Shown piece by piece: positions 51,706 to 60,500 of a DNA stretch of 64,000 nucleotides. Below the pieces are notes generated by a model, which had not been told where the DNA came from, did no database searches, and was given only the letters and a program-made list of their open reading frames with translations. Location: NCBI GenBank assembly GCA_963766365.1, contig CAVXZK010000005.1:310001-374000 (forward strand), given 5' to 3'. The first letter of the stretch is position 1, and each line of letters starts with the position of its first letter. The stretch comes from JALORV01 sp963766365 (GTDB lineage: Bacteria; Pseudomonadota; Gammaproteobacteria; Burkholderiales; Burkholderiaceae_F). A program made the translations under genes and the position numbers.

Positions 51706-52497
51706 ATGGAACTGCTGGCGCTTGAAGAGCGCCTCGGCTACACCTTCGTTCAGCACACGCTGCTCGAGCAGGCGGTCACGCATCGCAGCCACGGCGCGAT
51801 CCACAACGAGCGCCTCGAGTTTCTTGGCGACGCGGTGCTGAACTGCGCGATCGCGCAGATCCTGTTCCAGAAGTACGTGCGGCTCGACGAGGGCGATTTA
51901 TCGCGACTGCGTGCCAACCTGGTCAAGCAGCAATCGCTGGCCGACATAGCGGAGCGCGTCGTGCTGTCCGACTTCCTGCGGCTGGGCGAAGGCGAGATGA
52001 AGAGCGGCGGCTTCCGCCGGCCCTCGATCCTGGCTGACACGATGGAAGCGATCTTTGGCGCCATTTTCCTGGACAGCGGGTTCGACGCGGCACGCAACGT
52101 CATCGGCAAGCTGTTCGACCCGGTGCTGAAGACGGTCGATCCGAAAACGCTGGGCAAAGACAGCAAGACACTGCTGCAGGAGTACCTGCAGGGCAAGCGC
52201 ATCGCTTTGCCCGTCTACACCGTGGTCGAGACGCGCGGCGCCGCGCACAACCAGGAATTCGAGGTCGAGTGCTCGATCCCGAAGCTGGAAATCAGCGTGC
52301 GCGGTACCGGCCGGAGCCGCCGTGCGGCAGAACAGTCCGCCGCCAAGCACGCGTTCGAAGCGGCCCAGCATGCGATCCACCTCGGACGCCGCACTCGCAA
52401 GAAGCCGGCTGCCGCACCCAACGCGCGCGAGCCGGGTTCGGAACCCAAGACGCCGCAGGCCGCACCGGATACGGTTACGACCAGCGATCCGGCCTGA
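51706..52497 (+). CDS. rnc: ribonuclease III
   Basis: A 263-residue double-strand-specific RNase processing rRNA and mRNA. The catalytic signature is NERLEFLGDAVLNCAIAQ near residues 34-51, with ADTMEAIFGAIFLDSGF near residue 110. A double-stranded RNA binding domain follows (KTLLQEYLQGK to about residue 225). A Pro/Ala-rich tail of about 35 residues is longer than in E. coli. It overlaps era by 1 base. Confidence 0.97.
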   Translation: MELLALEERLGYTFVQHTLLEQAVTHRSHGAIHNERLEFLGDAVLNCAIAQILFQKYVRLDEGDLSRLRANLVKQQSLADIAERVVLSDFLRLGEGEMKSGGFRRPSILADTMEAIFGAIFLDSGFDAARNVIGKLFDPVLKTVDPKTLGKDSKTLLQEYLQGKRIALPVYTVVETRGAAHNQEFEVECSIPKLEISVRGTGRSRRAAEQSAAKHAFEAAQHAIHLGRRTRKKPAAAPNAREPGSEPKTPQAAPDTVTTSDPA

Positions 52498-53390
52498 TGA
52501 GCAACGCGCTGTGCCGGGTCGGCATGGTGGCCGTCATCGGGCGCCCCAACGTCGGCAAGTCCACCCTGATCAACGCCCTCGTCGGCGAGCGCGTCAGCAT
52601 CACCTCGCGCAAGCCTCAGACGACCCGTGACCGCGTCCTCGGCGTGCGCACGACCACGGACGCGCAATACATCTTCGTCGACACGCCGGGGTTCCAGCGA
52701 CGCCATCGCAGTGCGCTGAACAAGCGCATGAACCAGAACGTGACGGGCGCCCTGGCCGACGTCGATGCGGTGATCCTCGTGATCGACGCCGCCGGCTGGA
52801 CTGCCGCCGATGAGCAGGTTCTGCAGCTGCTCCCCAAAGATTCGGGACAGGTGATCCTCGCGCTGAACAAGATCGACCTGCTGGCCGACCGCGAGAAGCT
52901 GCTGCCGCTGATGGCGGCATCGATGCAGCGCCATCCGTTCCACGCGATTGTTCCAGTCAGCGCGGAGAAGGGCCGCCAGCTGGAGGAGCTGCTTGCCGAA
53001 GTGCGCTCCCTGCTGCCCGAAGGCATGCCACTCTTCGACGCCGAGCAGTACACCGATCGCAGCGCGCGCTACCTCGCGGCGGAGACGATCCGCGAGAAAG
53101 CCTATCGACTGCTGGGCGACGAGCTGCCTTACGGAATCGCGGTCACCATCGATCGCTGGGAAGAGGAAGAGGGCGGAGCGCGGATCGCGGCCACTCTGGT
53201 GGTCGAGCGCGAGGCCCACAAGGGCATAGTCATCGGCAAGGAGGGCGCCAAGCTGCGGGAGATCTCTCGCCTGGCGCGGGCCGACATCCAGGAGATGCTC
53301 GGCAAGCCGGTGCACCTCGAAGTGTGGGTGCGCGTGAAGAAGGGCTGGAGCGACGACCCCGCGGCCATGCGCAAGCTGGGCTATGGCTGA
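52497..53390 (+). CDS. era: GTPase Era
   Basis: A 297-residue GTPase for 30S subunit maturation. G1 is IGRPNVGKSTLINAL near residue 16, G3 DTPGF, G4 NKIDLL, and the C-terminal KH domain has the IGKEGAKLREISRLARADIQEML motif near residue 240, interrupted here only for length. Normal length and context after rnc. Confidence 0.96.
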   Translation: MSNALCRVGMVAVIGRPNVGKSTLINALVGERVSITSRKPQTTRDRVLGVRTTTDAQYIFVDTPGFQRRHRSALNKRMNQNVTGALADVDAVILVIDAAGWTAADEQVLQLLPKDSGQVILALNKIDLLADREKLLPLMAASMQRHPFHAIVPVSAEKGRQLEELLAEVRSLLPEGMPLFDAEQYTDRSARYLAAETIREKAYRLLGDELPYGIAVTIDRWEEEEGGARIAATLVVEREAHKGIVIGKEGAKLREISRLARADIQEMLGKPVHLEVWVRVKKGWSDDPAAMRKLGYG

Positions 53391-54156
53391 AGGCGCTACC
53401 GACAACGTGCTTTCCGCAGGCAAGCCACGGCGTCGCGGCACCGACGCCCGCGTCGATCACCAGCCCGGTGTGGTCCTGCACTCGACGCCCTGGCGCGAAA
53501 CGAGCCTCATCGTCGAGGCTTTCACTCGCGACTACGGCCGCGTCGGCCTTGTTGCGCGGGGGGCGAAACGGCCGACGTCGCAGTTCCGAGGCCTGCTCGC
53601 GCCGTTTGCGCCGCTGGCACTGTCGTGGAGCGGGCGCAACGAGGTCAAGAATCTGGTCCGCGTCGAGTGGATCGGTGGCCTGACCCCGCTGCGTGGCAAC
53701 GCGCTGCTCGCCGCGTTCTACGCCAACGAACTCGTGGTGCGCCTGCTTGCCCGGGCCGATCCGCACGAGCGCCTGTTCGAAAACTACCTGGAAATGCTGC
53801 GTGGCCTGGCGGCTGCGCGTCAAGACATCACCTTGCGCCTGTTCGAGATGCAACTGCTGCGTGAGGTGGGCTATGAAGTTTCGCTCGATCAGTGCACGAG
53901 TGGCGAGCCGATCGACGTGTTGGCACGCTATCGGTTCCGGCCAGAGGCCGGCGCCCAACGGCTGGAGGCGGGCGAGCGCGACGACGAAGGGGCCTCGGTA
54001 TCGGGCGCCACACTGCTCGCGATGGCACGCGGTGAATTTGCCGATGCGCGCGTCGCCTCCGAAGCGAAGACGATGCTGCGCCAGCTGATTCGCTACCATC
54101 TCGATGGCAAACCGCTCAACACCCGCCGCATCCTGCTCGACCTGCACCAGCTTTAG
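53383..54156 (+). CDS. recO: DNA repair protein RecO
   Basis: A 257-residue recombination mediator. It has the N-terminal OB fold (QPGVVLHSTPWRETSLIVEAFT, GLVARGAKRP) and helical C-terminal domain (LLRQLIRYHLDGKPLNTRRIL, the conserved end). It loads RecA on SSB-coated DNA with RecR. An 8-base overlap with era and the following pdxJ is the usual order. The first 22 residues are variable and the start could be later. Confidence 0.94.
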   Translation: MAEGATDNVLSAGKPRRRGTDARVDHQPGVVLHSTPWRETSLIVEAFTRDYGRVGLVARGAKRPTSQFRGLLAPFAPLALSWSGRNEVKNLVRVEWIGGLTPLRGNALLAAFYANELVVRLLARADPHERLFENYLEMLRGLAAARQDITLRLFEMQLLREVGYEVSLDQCTSGEPIDVLARYRFRPEAGAQRLEAGERDDEGASVSGATLLAMARGEFADARVASEAKTMLRQLIRYHLDGKPLNTRRILLDLHQL

Positions 54157-54319
54157 ACCCGACGTAAGAGCGCCCGATGGATCGCGTTGCCCAACAGAAG
54201 AGGGTGGAGGCAAGGCGGCTGGCACCCGACAGTCGCCGGGCGCGCGGCCGAAGCGAACAGCACGTTCGACTCCCGCGGTCGTCGCGCCAGAGCTCTTGCG
54301 TTGAAGGTTGTGTCCTCTC

Positions 54320-55066
54320 ATGACCGCGCTCAGCGTCAATCTCAACAAGGTGGCCTTGCTGCGCAATACGCGCACCATCGGCATACCCAGCGTCAGGCGC
54401 GCCGCGGTGATCTGCCTGGAAGCCGGCGCGGACGGCATCACCGTGCATCCCCGTCCCGATGGTCGACATGTGCGTGCCCCGGACGTCGCCGAGCTTTCCG
54501 AGTTGCTTCGCGCCTGGCCGGCGTGTGAGTTCAATATCGAAGGCAATCCGTTCCACGGCCTGATCGATTTCGTCGCGCAGGTTCGCCCGCACCAGTGCAC
54601 CTTCGTTCCGGATGAAACCGGCGCCTTCACATCCGATCACGGCTGGAACCTGCCGGCGGACGCGGAGCGGCTGGCGCCGGTGATCCGCCAGGCGCGTGAT
54701 CTCGGCGTCCGAGTGAGCCTCTTCATGGACCCGGTGCCCGAGGCGATGGCGGCCGCGGCAGCACTCGGCGCGCATCGAGTCGAGCTCTACACCGAACCGT
54801 ACGCACAGGTCTTCGGCACACCGGATCAGGCCCCCATGCTGGCGCGCTATGCGGCAGCTGCAACGGCAGCGCATGCGGCGGGACTTGGAGTCAACGCGGG
54901 CCACGACCTCAACCTGCAGAACCTCGCCACTTTCCTGCGCGCCGTTCCCGGTGTCGACGAAGTGTCAATCGGCCACGCTCTGATCGCCGACGCGCTGGAG
55001 CACGGACTGTCAGCCACCGTGCGCATGTATCTGGCCGAAATCGTCAGGGCGGGCGGTCCGGCATGA
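54320..55066 (+). CDS. pdxJ: pyridoxine 5'-phosphate synthase
   Basis: A 248-residue TIM-barrel enzyme for the last step of vitamin B6 synthesis. Conserved parts are LSVNLNKVALLRNTR at the start, GITVHPRPDGRHV near residue 44, FNIEGNP near residue 72, CTFVPDE and ELYTEPYA. The usual DR(R)HI motif is DGRHV here. A gap of 163 bases after recO holds no clear gene. It overlaps acpS by 4 bases. Confidence 0.95.
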   Translation: MTALSVNLNKVALLRNTRTIGIPSVRRAAVICLEAGADGITVHPRPDGRHVRAPDVAELSELLRAWPACEFNIEGNPFHGLIDFVAQVRPHQCTFVPDETGAFTSDHGWNLPADAERLAPVIRQARDLGVRVSLFMDPVPEAMAAAAALGAHRVELYTEPYAQVFGTPDQAPMLARYAAAATAAHAAGLGVNAGHDLNLQNLATFLRAVPGVDEVSIGHALIADALEHGLSATVRMYLAEIVRAGGPA

Positions 55067-55473
55067 TCTTCGGCGTCGGCACCGACATCATCGAGATCGA
55101 CCGCATCCAGGCGGCCGATACGCGGTTTGGCGCTCGTTTCGCCGAGCGCATTCTGGGTCCGCGTGAAATGGAGCGCTACAAGTGGCGGCGCGAGCGGTCC
55201 GAAGAGCGCGGGATTCGGTATCTGGCAACACGCTTCGCGGCCAAGGAAGCGGTCTCGAAGGCGCTGGGACTCGGGATGCGCCAGCCGATGTCCTGGCGCG
55301 CCGTCGAAATCGTCAACGACCCGTCCGGACGCCCGGTCGCGTTCATCAGCAGTCCCGAGTTGCGGCACTTCGCCGAGCGCAGGCGCCTGCGCGTGCATGT
55401 TTCCGTGAGTGACGAGAAAAGCGTGGCGATGGCCTACGCCGTTGCCGAGGCCGAGGAGGGCGCATGGCGGTAG
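55063..55473 (+). CDS. acpS: holo-ACP synthase
   Basis: A 136-residue phosphopantetheinyl transferase that activates acyl carrier protein. Mg-binding residues are in FGVGTDIIEIDRI (Asp near 6-8) and RFAAKEAVSKALG (Glu near 65). The closing VSVSDEKSVAMAYAVAE is standard. Overlaps pdxJ and nagZ at its ends. Confidence 0.95.
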   Translation: MIFGVGTDIIEIDRIQAADTRFGARFAERILGPREMERYKWRRERSEERGIRYLATRFAAKEAVSKALGLGMRQPMSWRAVEIVNDPSGRPVAFISSPELRHFAERRRLRVHVSVSDEKSVAMAYAVAEAEEGAWR

Positions 55474-56493
55474 GACCGGTGGTCGTCGGCCTCGAAGGCA
55501 CTGTTGAACTTGCTGACGCGGACCGGGACCGGTTGGCCCATCCGCTGGTCGGCATGGTGATCCTGTTCGCGCGGAATTTCGAGTCTCCGCAGCAGCTGCG
55601 CCAGCTCACGGACGAAATCCACTCCCTCCGCGATCCGCCGCTGCTGATCGCCGTCGATCACGAAGGTGGACGCGTTCAGCGGTTCCGCGAAGGATTCACG
55701 CGCCTGCCGCCGATGCGGCGGCTCGGAGACCTGTGGGACGAGGATGTGCTGGTTGCATGCCGCGTCGCCGCGTCCCTCGGCTTCGTGCTCGCTTCCGAGT
55801 TGCGTGCCCACGGGGTTGACTTCAGCTTCACGCCGGTCCTCGACGTGGACTGGGGTCGCAGCGGAGTGATCGGTGACCGCGCCTTCCATTCCGACCCCCG
55901 TGTCGTCACCTTGCTGGCCTCCCATCTGTGCCATGGCCTGGCGCTGGCCGGCATGGCGAACTGCGGCAAGCACTATCCCGGGCATGGCTGGGCCATCGCG
56001 GATTCGCATGTCGCCATCCCGCACGACAGCCGCACGCTGGAAGAAATCACGACCGCGGACGCCGCGCCATACCGATGGCTTGGGCCGCAGCTCGACCGCC
56101 GTGATGCCGGCCCACGTGATCTACGAACAGGTGGACTCGGCGCCGGCGGGATTCTCGTCGCGCTGGATTCGGAAGCTGCGGGGGGAGTTCGGCTTCGCCG
56201 GTGCGGCGTTCACGGACGACCTGCTGATGGAAGGCGCGAGAACCCAGGGCTCGATCGTCGAGCGCGCCACCGCCGGCCTAGCGGCCGGTTGTGACCTCGT
56301 CCTCGTCTGCAACGACACGGCGGCGATGGATGCCGTGCTGCAGCGCCTGCAGTGGCAGCGATCGGCCGCGTTCGACCAGCGCTTCGCGCGTCTACGCCCG
56401 AGGGGTGCAGCGCTCCCAATGTCGGAACTCGGTCGTACCGAGCTTTACAGGCGTGCGCTGGAAGACCTGAAAGCCTTGGTACCGGCGAGCTGA
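55464..56493 (+). pseudogene. nagZ: beta-N-acetylhexosaminidase NagZ, interrupted by a frameshift
   Basis: The first 210 residues are a normal NagZ (GH3): GMVILFARNF, IAVDHEGGRVQRF, LGFVLASELRAHGVDFSFTPVLDVDWG, KHYPGHGWAIADSH with the catalytic His-Asp pair. At 56091-56101 the frame changes. The matching continuation (AVMPAHVIYEQVDSAPAGFS, FGFAGAAFTDDLLMEGA, LVLVCNDT) is in the next frame and runs to 56493. One extra C in the CTCGACCGCCGTG stretch would explain it. The unshifted frame stops at 56294 after 70 unrelated residues. NagZ recycles cell-wall muropeptides. Either the gene is broken or this is a sequencing error. Confidence 0.85.
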
Positions 56494-56528
56494 AGCCCCG
56501 TTTTGTCCGGGCAGCCGCGCCGTAGTCA

Positions 56529-56556
56529 ACTACGCATAATGTGTATTATGTCAAAT
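56529..56556 (+). other. dif: dif site (XerC/XerD chromosome dimer resolution site)
   Basis: A 28-base sequence with the dif structure: an 11-base XerC arm ACTACGCATAA, a 6-base centre TGTGTA and an 11-base XerD arm TTATGTCAAAT. The E. coli site as I know it has arms GGTGCGCATAA and TTATGTTAAAT around TGTATA, so the inner seven bases of the XerC arm are identical, the XerD arm differs at one position and the centre at one. The partial palindrome CATAAT-GTGT-ATTATG is intact. It lies 35 bases after nagZ. Known dif sites mark the replication terminus and are also used by Xer-dependent integrating elements. Confidence 0.85.
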
Positions 56557-56644
56557 GAACAAAGCGCCTTAGCTTTCCGTTGCAACCCTCTGTTCCAGCT
56601 GCGTAAATGCCCTGCCGGATCGGTCTGACGGAGTGCCCCATTCG

Positions 56645-56707
56645 ACGCGGCCGCCCGGACACCACCATCATGTCCTTCGATTGAGCGTCCAGCCGCGGAC
56701 GGCCAAT
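56645..56707 (+). repeat. 121-bp-period repeat, copy 1
   Basis: Runs from ACGCGGCC through GGACAC...TGTCCTTCGATT to CCGCGGACGGCCAAT. From GGACAC to CCAAT it aligns without gaps with copy 2, 121 bases downstream. The parts GGACA/TGTCC and GTCC/GGAC can each pair into small hairpins within the copy. Confidence 0.7.
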
Positions 56708-56768
56708 CAACGATCCGCGGTGACGTCGCGTCGTCGCTTCGAGCGTCGACCGGCACGTTAAACAAAGA

Positions 56769-56828
56769 ACGCGGCCTGGACACGGCAGCCGTGTCCTTCG
56801 ATCGGCGGTCCATCCGCGGACGTCCAAT
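56769..56828 (+). repeat. 121-bp-period repeat, copy 2
   Basis: Runs from ACGCGGCC through GGACACGG...CCGTGTCCTTCGATC to CCGCGGACGTCCAAT. Here the first hairpin is a perfect 8-bp stem, GGACACGG/CCGTGTCC with a CAG loop, where copy 1 has only 5 bp. The changes between copies keep pairing, which points to conserved structure. Confidence 0.7.
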
Positions 56829-56948
56829 GGTGAAGTTCGCACCGAATCCTTCGTCACGCGTGCGACGCGTGGCGCAATGCGCATCGGGCCGTGCGTCGAT
56901 CTTCGCGCCCAGCGCGCGGGCCATTGACGCGAAGAAATCTGCGGCCTC

Positions 56949-56985
56949 ACCGCGCTAAGCGGCAAAAACCGCCCCTTAGCGCGGT
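56949..56985. repeat. perfect 11-bp hairpin
   Basis: ACCGCGCTAAG and CTTAGCGCGGT pair perfectly; inside lies a small second stem CGG/CCG with a CAAAAA loop and three unpaired C. There is no T run after it. It lies midway between dif and the recombinase gene. Confidence 0.7.
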
Positions 56986-57100
56986 TGACGACAGCACTGC
57001 GCCGGCGCAAGAATAGTTGCAGTCGGCAAAGGCAGCAGTCAGTGCCCTCGCCGCGCGGCAACTGTACCGTCCCTTCCGGGAAAATAGAGTCCCATTGAGG

Positions 57101-57128
57101 GCGTCCGGCCGCAAGTTGCTCCGGACGC
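57101..57128. repeat. perfect 8-bp inverted repeat
   Basis: GCGTCCGG and CCGGACGC flank a 12-base loop. A further stem GTGGCCG/CGGCCAC lies at 57275-57301. Confidence 0.6.
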
Positions 57129-57425
57129 CGGGCCGAGTGCAGAGCGAGACGCTTTGCGGATCGGCGAGAAGCAGTGCGCCGCCACCGTGCGGCGCCATAG
57201 CGGAGCGAGATCACTTCGCTTCCGCAGGCAGCGCGGTCGGTCGCGTGGCATTTCGCGCGCGCGTGGCTGGCTCAGTGGCCGTCTCTCCGGAGCGCGGCCA
57301 CCGATGCGTATCGCCCCAAGCCCTACGACGCTTCATGGCGCTCTGACGGCAAAGGCAACGCGCCCTTATCCGAGACCCTTGGTCGCGTCGCGCGTCTGCG
57401 CGCGTCTGCCGACCTTCTGAGCCTT

Positions 57426-57454
57426 CCCGCGCCTAGCGCGGGCGGAGTCTTTTT
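57426..57454 (+). terminator. Rho-independent terminator before the recombinase gene
   Basis: CCCGCGC/GCGCGGG with a CTA loop, then CGGAGTC and TTTTT. No protein gene ends before it, so it implies an RNA transcribed on the plus strand from the hairpin-rich stretch, or insulation of the recombinase gene from nagZ-side transcription. Confidence 0.65.
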
Positions 57455-57468
57455 GTGCGCCCGCTTTC

Positions 57469-57534
57469 GTCGCCTCGTGGGTTTCGCACGCCATCCGAAT
57501 TCGGTCGCAAGCGACCCACGTCCCACGAGGCGAC
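57469..57534. repeat. perfect 13-bp inverted repeat upstream of the recombinase gene
   Basis: GTCGCCTCGTGGG (57469-57481) and CCCACGAGGCGAC (57522-57534) are perfectly complementary across a 40-base centre, which itself holds the hairpin GGTCGC/GCGACC (57503-57516). The right arm ends 21 bases before the ATG and close to the GGAG ribosome site. It could be an operator, a recombinase binding site or an mRNA leader structure. Confidence 0.75.
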
Positions 57535-57555
57535 AACAGTGTCACTGGAGCACTC

Positions 57556-60500
57556 ATGAACCCAAAACCGGGCACAGGCGCCGCCCGTTCCGAAGGCGCC
57601 CCGCTGATTCCGATGTCCTTTCACCGGCGGCGCGCCGAGCGCGCCCTGCGCCAGACCGGCCCCTCGCTTCCCGCAATGCTGGAGCGCGTTGCCGCACTCG
57701 CCGAGCGCGTCAACGAATCGGGCGCCGCGTTACCCGTGGACGAGGTGCGGGAAATCGCTGCGCACGCGGAAGAAGTATGGGGAGGCCTCGTCGAGTCGAA
57801 TGCCGAGCCGGCCCCTTCGCGCGTGGCGCTGCAGCTGACCGCCCTCATCGCCGACCTCGAGTCGGTGCTGCTTCCGGACCCGCTCTTCGCCCGCATCGTC
57901 GGCGCGTTGGTGTCGTCGATCCTGACGGGCACGCCAATCGATGCGGTGGCGTTCGATGGAATGCGTGCGATGCTCGAGCCTGCACGCGACGACGCGCGGC
58001 GCGCCACGGACATCGCGGGCGGCTCCCTGCGGACACTGGTTCGCGGCGCCTATCGGTTCCGTGCGACCGCGGCACGGCGTCCACCCAAGGGACCGGCGGT
58101 CCGGTCGCTGCGACGGGCGCTCGAAGTCCTCGCGCAGGTCGCGCAGGAGAAGGGCCTCGGGCTGAGTCGGCTGTCGCCCTCGGCGGACACCGAGCCGCCC
58201 GACTTCCTCGAGCGCCGCAGGATCGAGGGCGCGACGGCGAGCTGGAAGCAGCGCTGTGGCCTTTCCACCCTGGGCGGTGGCCTCTCGCGGCCCGAGGCGG
58301 AGATTCTGCTGAGTCGCATCGCGAGCGAGCTCTGCGACCCGGATCCTACGGTTGCGCACAACGCCCTCCTGGCGGCAACCGTTTTCTCGACCCAGTTGGA
58401 ACTGTATGAGCTGGCGGACATCCCGATCGGTCGTCGAGAGGGTGACTCCGCGTGGGTCACGAGCAACCTGCGGCAGTTCCGCATCGACCTGACCGGCCTG
58501 CGGCGACGTCCTGAACGCCCTGTCGACCTGAGCCTGTTCCTTCCGACGACTCCGCTTATCGGAATCTCCTGCGCGAAGGAACTCGCCGATGGTCTCGCGC
58601 GTCGGCGCGAGCTGTGCCCCGACGCGCAGACGATGGGCGAGCTGCTTGGCTTCGACGAGAAGAGTGCACGGAATCTTCTCGCCTACCTGCGCGAGCGGGC
58701 GCCCTCCTCCCGGCCGATCACGATCCGGCGGCTGGCGCGGTCCCTGTCGCGGCTGCTGCTCGACCTGTGCCACGACGAAGCCGTCGCGGCGTCGTTCACT
58801 GCCGACTTCACGCTGCTGGCACCGAGCGTGTTCCATTACGCCTTCCTGTCGGCGGCAGGTCGCAACTTCGTCCTGTCGGAGGGCTACCGGGCGGTCGGGT
58901 TCAGCGGTGAACTGGCCGAGCCGCTGGAGAGCGACTTCTCGCTCAATCCCCATCCCACCGATCGGGCGGTGGCCCGCTTCGTTGAACAGAACTTCCGAGC
59001 GTTCATTGAGGCGATCGGACGGCTTCCGCCGCGCTCGCGCCCCTCGTCGCTCCTGCAACGGTTCAACCGGGCGACCAGGCACCTCGTCGCCCTGCTCGTC
59101 GCCCTTGCATCGCTGCGCCCGCAGGAGTGCGAGACGCTGAGCCTGAACGCCTTGTCGATCGACGGCGGCTGGGCCCTCCGTTACGACAAGGTGTCGTCCG
59201 AGTACTGGATGTTCCGCGTCGTGGCGCTGCCGGATCCGCTGCCAGCCATTCTGCGCCTCTATTGCCAGCGCCTGGCTGAACTGGCAGCGCGCTGCGCGCC
59301 GACGCTGCCCGCGCTCGCCGCCGACATCCTCGATCGGCTGCGAAGCGACAGCGGCGCGGCACTGCTCATGCGCTTCGTCGATGGCCAGGCGAAACCGATC
59401 AGGTCGTGCGACTACGCCGATTGCTTCATCGTCGACGGCGTGCCGCTGGCGAGCAACTTCGGACGTCGGCTCGTCGAGCGCGTGGCCCGGGAAGCAGGAC
59501 TAACGAGCGTCGAGGTCGGGGCCCAGACCGGGCACGGGGCCGAAGGCCAGGAGCCGTTCTCGCGCACCTCGGGCCTGCGCGTGCGCTCCGTCATCGACTC
59601 CATGCGCGAGGCCTGGCGCCGCAAGGCTCCGGCGCTGGGGCTTGCAGAGGCCGCCCGGCAGATTCCCGGGTCGACCTGGAGGCCCCGTCCCGCGCTGACC
59701 CTGACCGAGCCCGATCGGCCCGCGTCCGCGGAGGAGTTCACCGAGCCGTGTCCCTTCCCACGCGACCTCGCACACGCCTCGCGCATCGACCATCAGCTCT
59801 CGCGTGCTGTGCGAACCCGGCCCGCGGCGGACCCGCGCGTGCTGCTCATCGAGTGTCTCGTCTACCGCGATGGCATCTGCAACCTGCTCGAACTGCGCGC
59901 CGTCCTGGAAAGCATCGCCACCGATGGCATCTTCGCCCACGCGGACCCGTTCCTTGCCTTCGTCGACTGCACGGTCAAAGGCGCCGGACGGCGCCGCGTC
60001 AGGCTGTCGGCTGCGACCGTCCTAGCGGCGTCGCGACTCGGCGCTGATCCGCTCGACGCGACAGAGGCCGTGCGCCAGTTCGGCGCTGCGGTCGTGCGAC
60101 GCCTCGGGGTTCATGGCTCGAATCCCGCCCGCGCCGTGCGCGTGGCGCTGGCCGGGGCCGCGGCGTGGCAGACCCTCAACTGGCCCGGGCTGGCGCGCTC
60201 GCACTCCGCGCTGCTGTACAACAGCCGCACCGCACATCCGCAGGTGCTCGCCCGCGAGGTCGGGCTCGACCTCGTCACCCTTCCCCGCGGCCGCATCAGC
60301 CGCTCGGTCCTCTCGTCCGATGACCCTGTCACCCCGCTCGTCGGCGAACTGGACCAGGTGCGCGATGCGTTCCGGAAAATCATCGCGGAGGAAAAGCACC
60401 CCGCCGCCTGGCGCGACCCCTGGGCGCTGGCGTTCCACATGGACCTTGCGCTGGCCGCGATGGACGAGCTGAGCCGCGCCTATTTTGCGGTACTGCATCG

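Larger units (their letters stand above)
56557..57555. other. gene-free, repeat- and hairpin-rich stretch between dif and the giant recombinase gene
   Basis: About 1 kb with only short open frames lacking any family resemblance. Its content is a 121-base-period repeat, several long perfect inverted repeats and a terminator, listed separately. Such a concentration of strand-foldable sequence beside a recombinase gene and a dif site suggests recombination sites, replication or packaging signals, or structured RNA. The frames on the minus strand (for example 56546-57214) change reading frame between the repeat copies, which argues against a protein gene. Confidence 0.6.

Noticed and set aside
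56757..56763. GTTAAAC resembling an integron attC core site
   Set aside because: No matching inverse core (RYYYAAC type) or attC-like imperfect palindrome at the right distance.
56546..57214. Open frames of 130-222 codons on the minus strand beyond dif
   Set aside because: The repeated peptide (IGRPR..D..SKD) appears in different frames in the two repeat copies, so the DNA rather than a protein is conserved; no ribosome site or family resemblance.
60109..60126. GGTTC...GAATCC resembling a tRNA T-arm
   Set aside because: Lies inside the recombinase gene and no acceptor, D or anticodon arms can be drawn around it.
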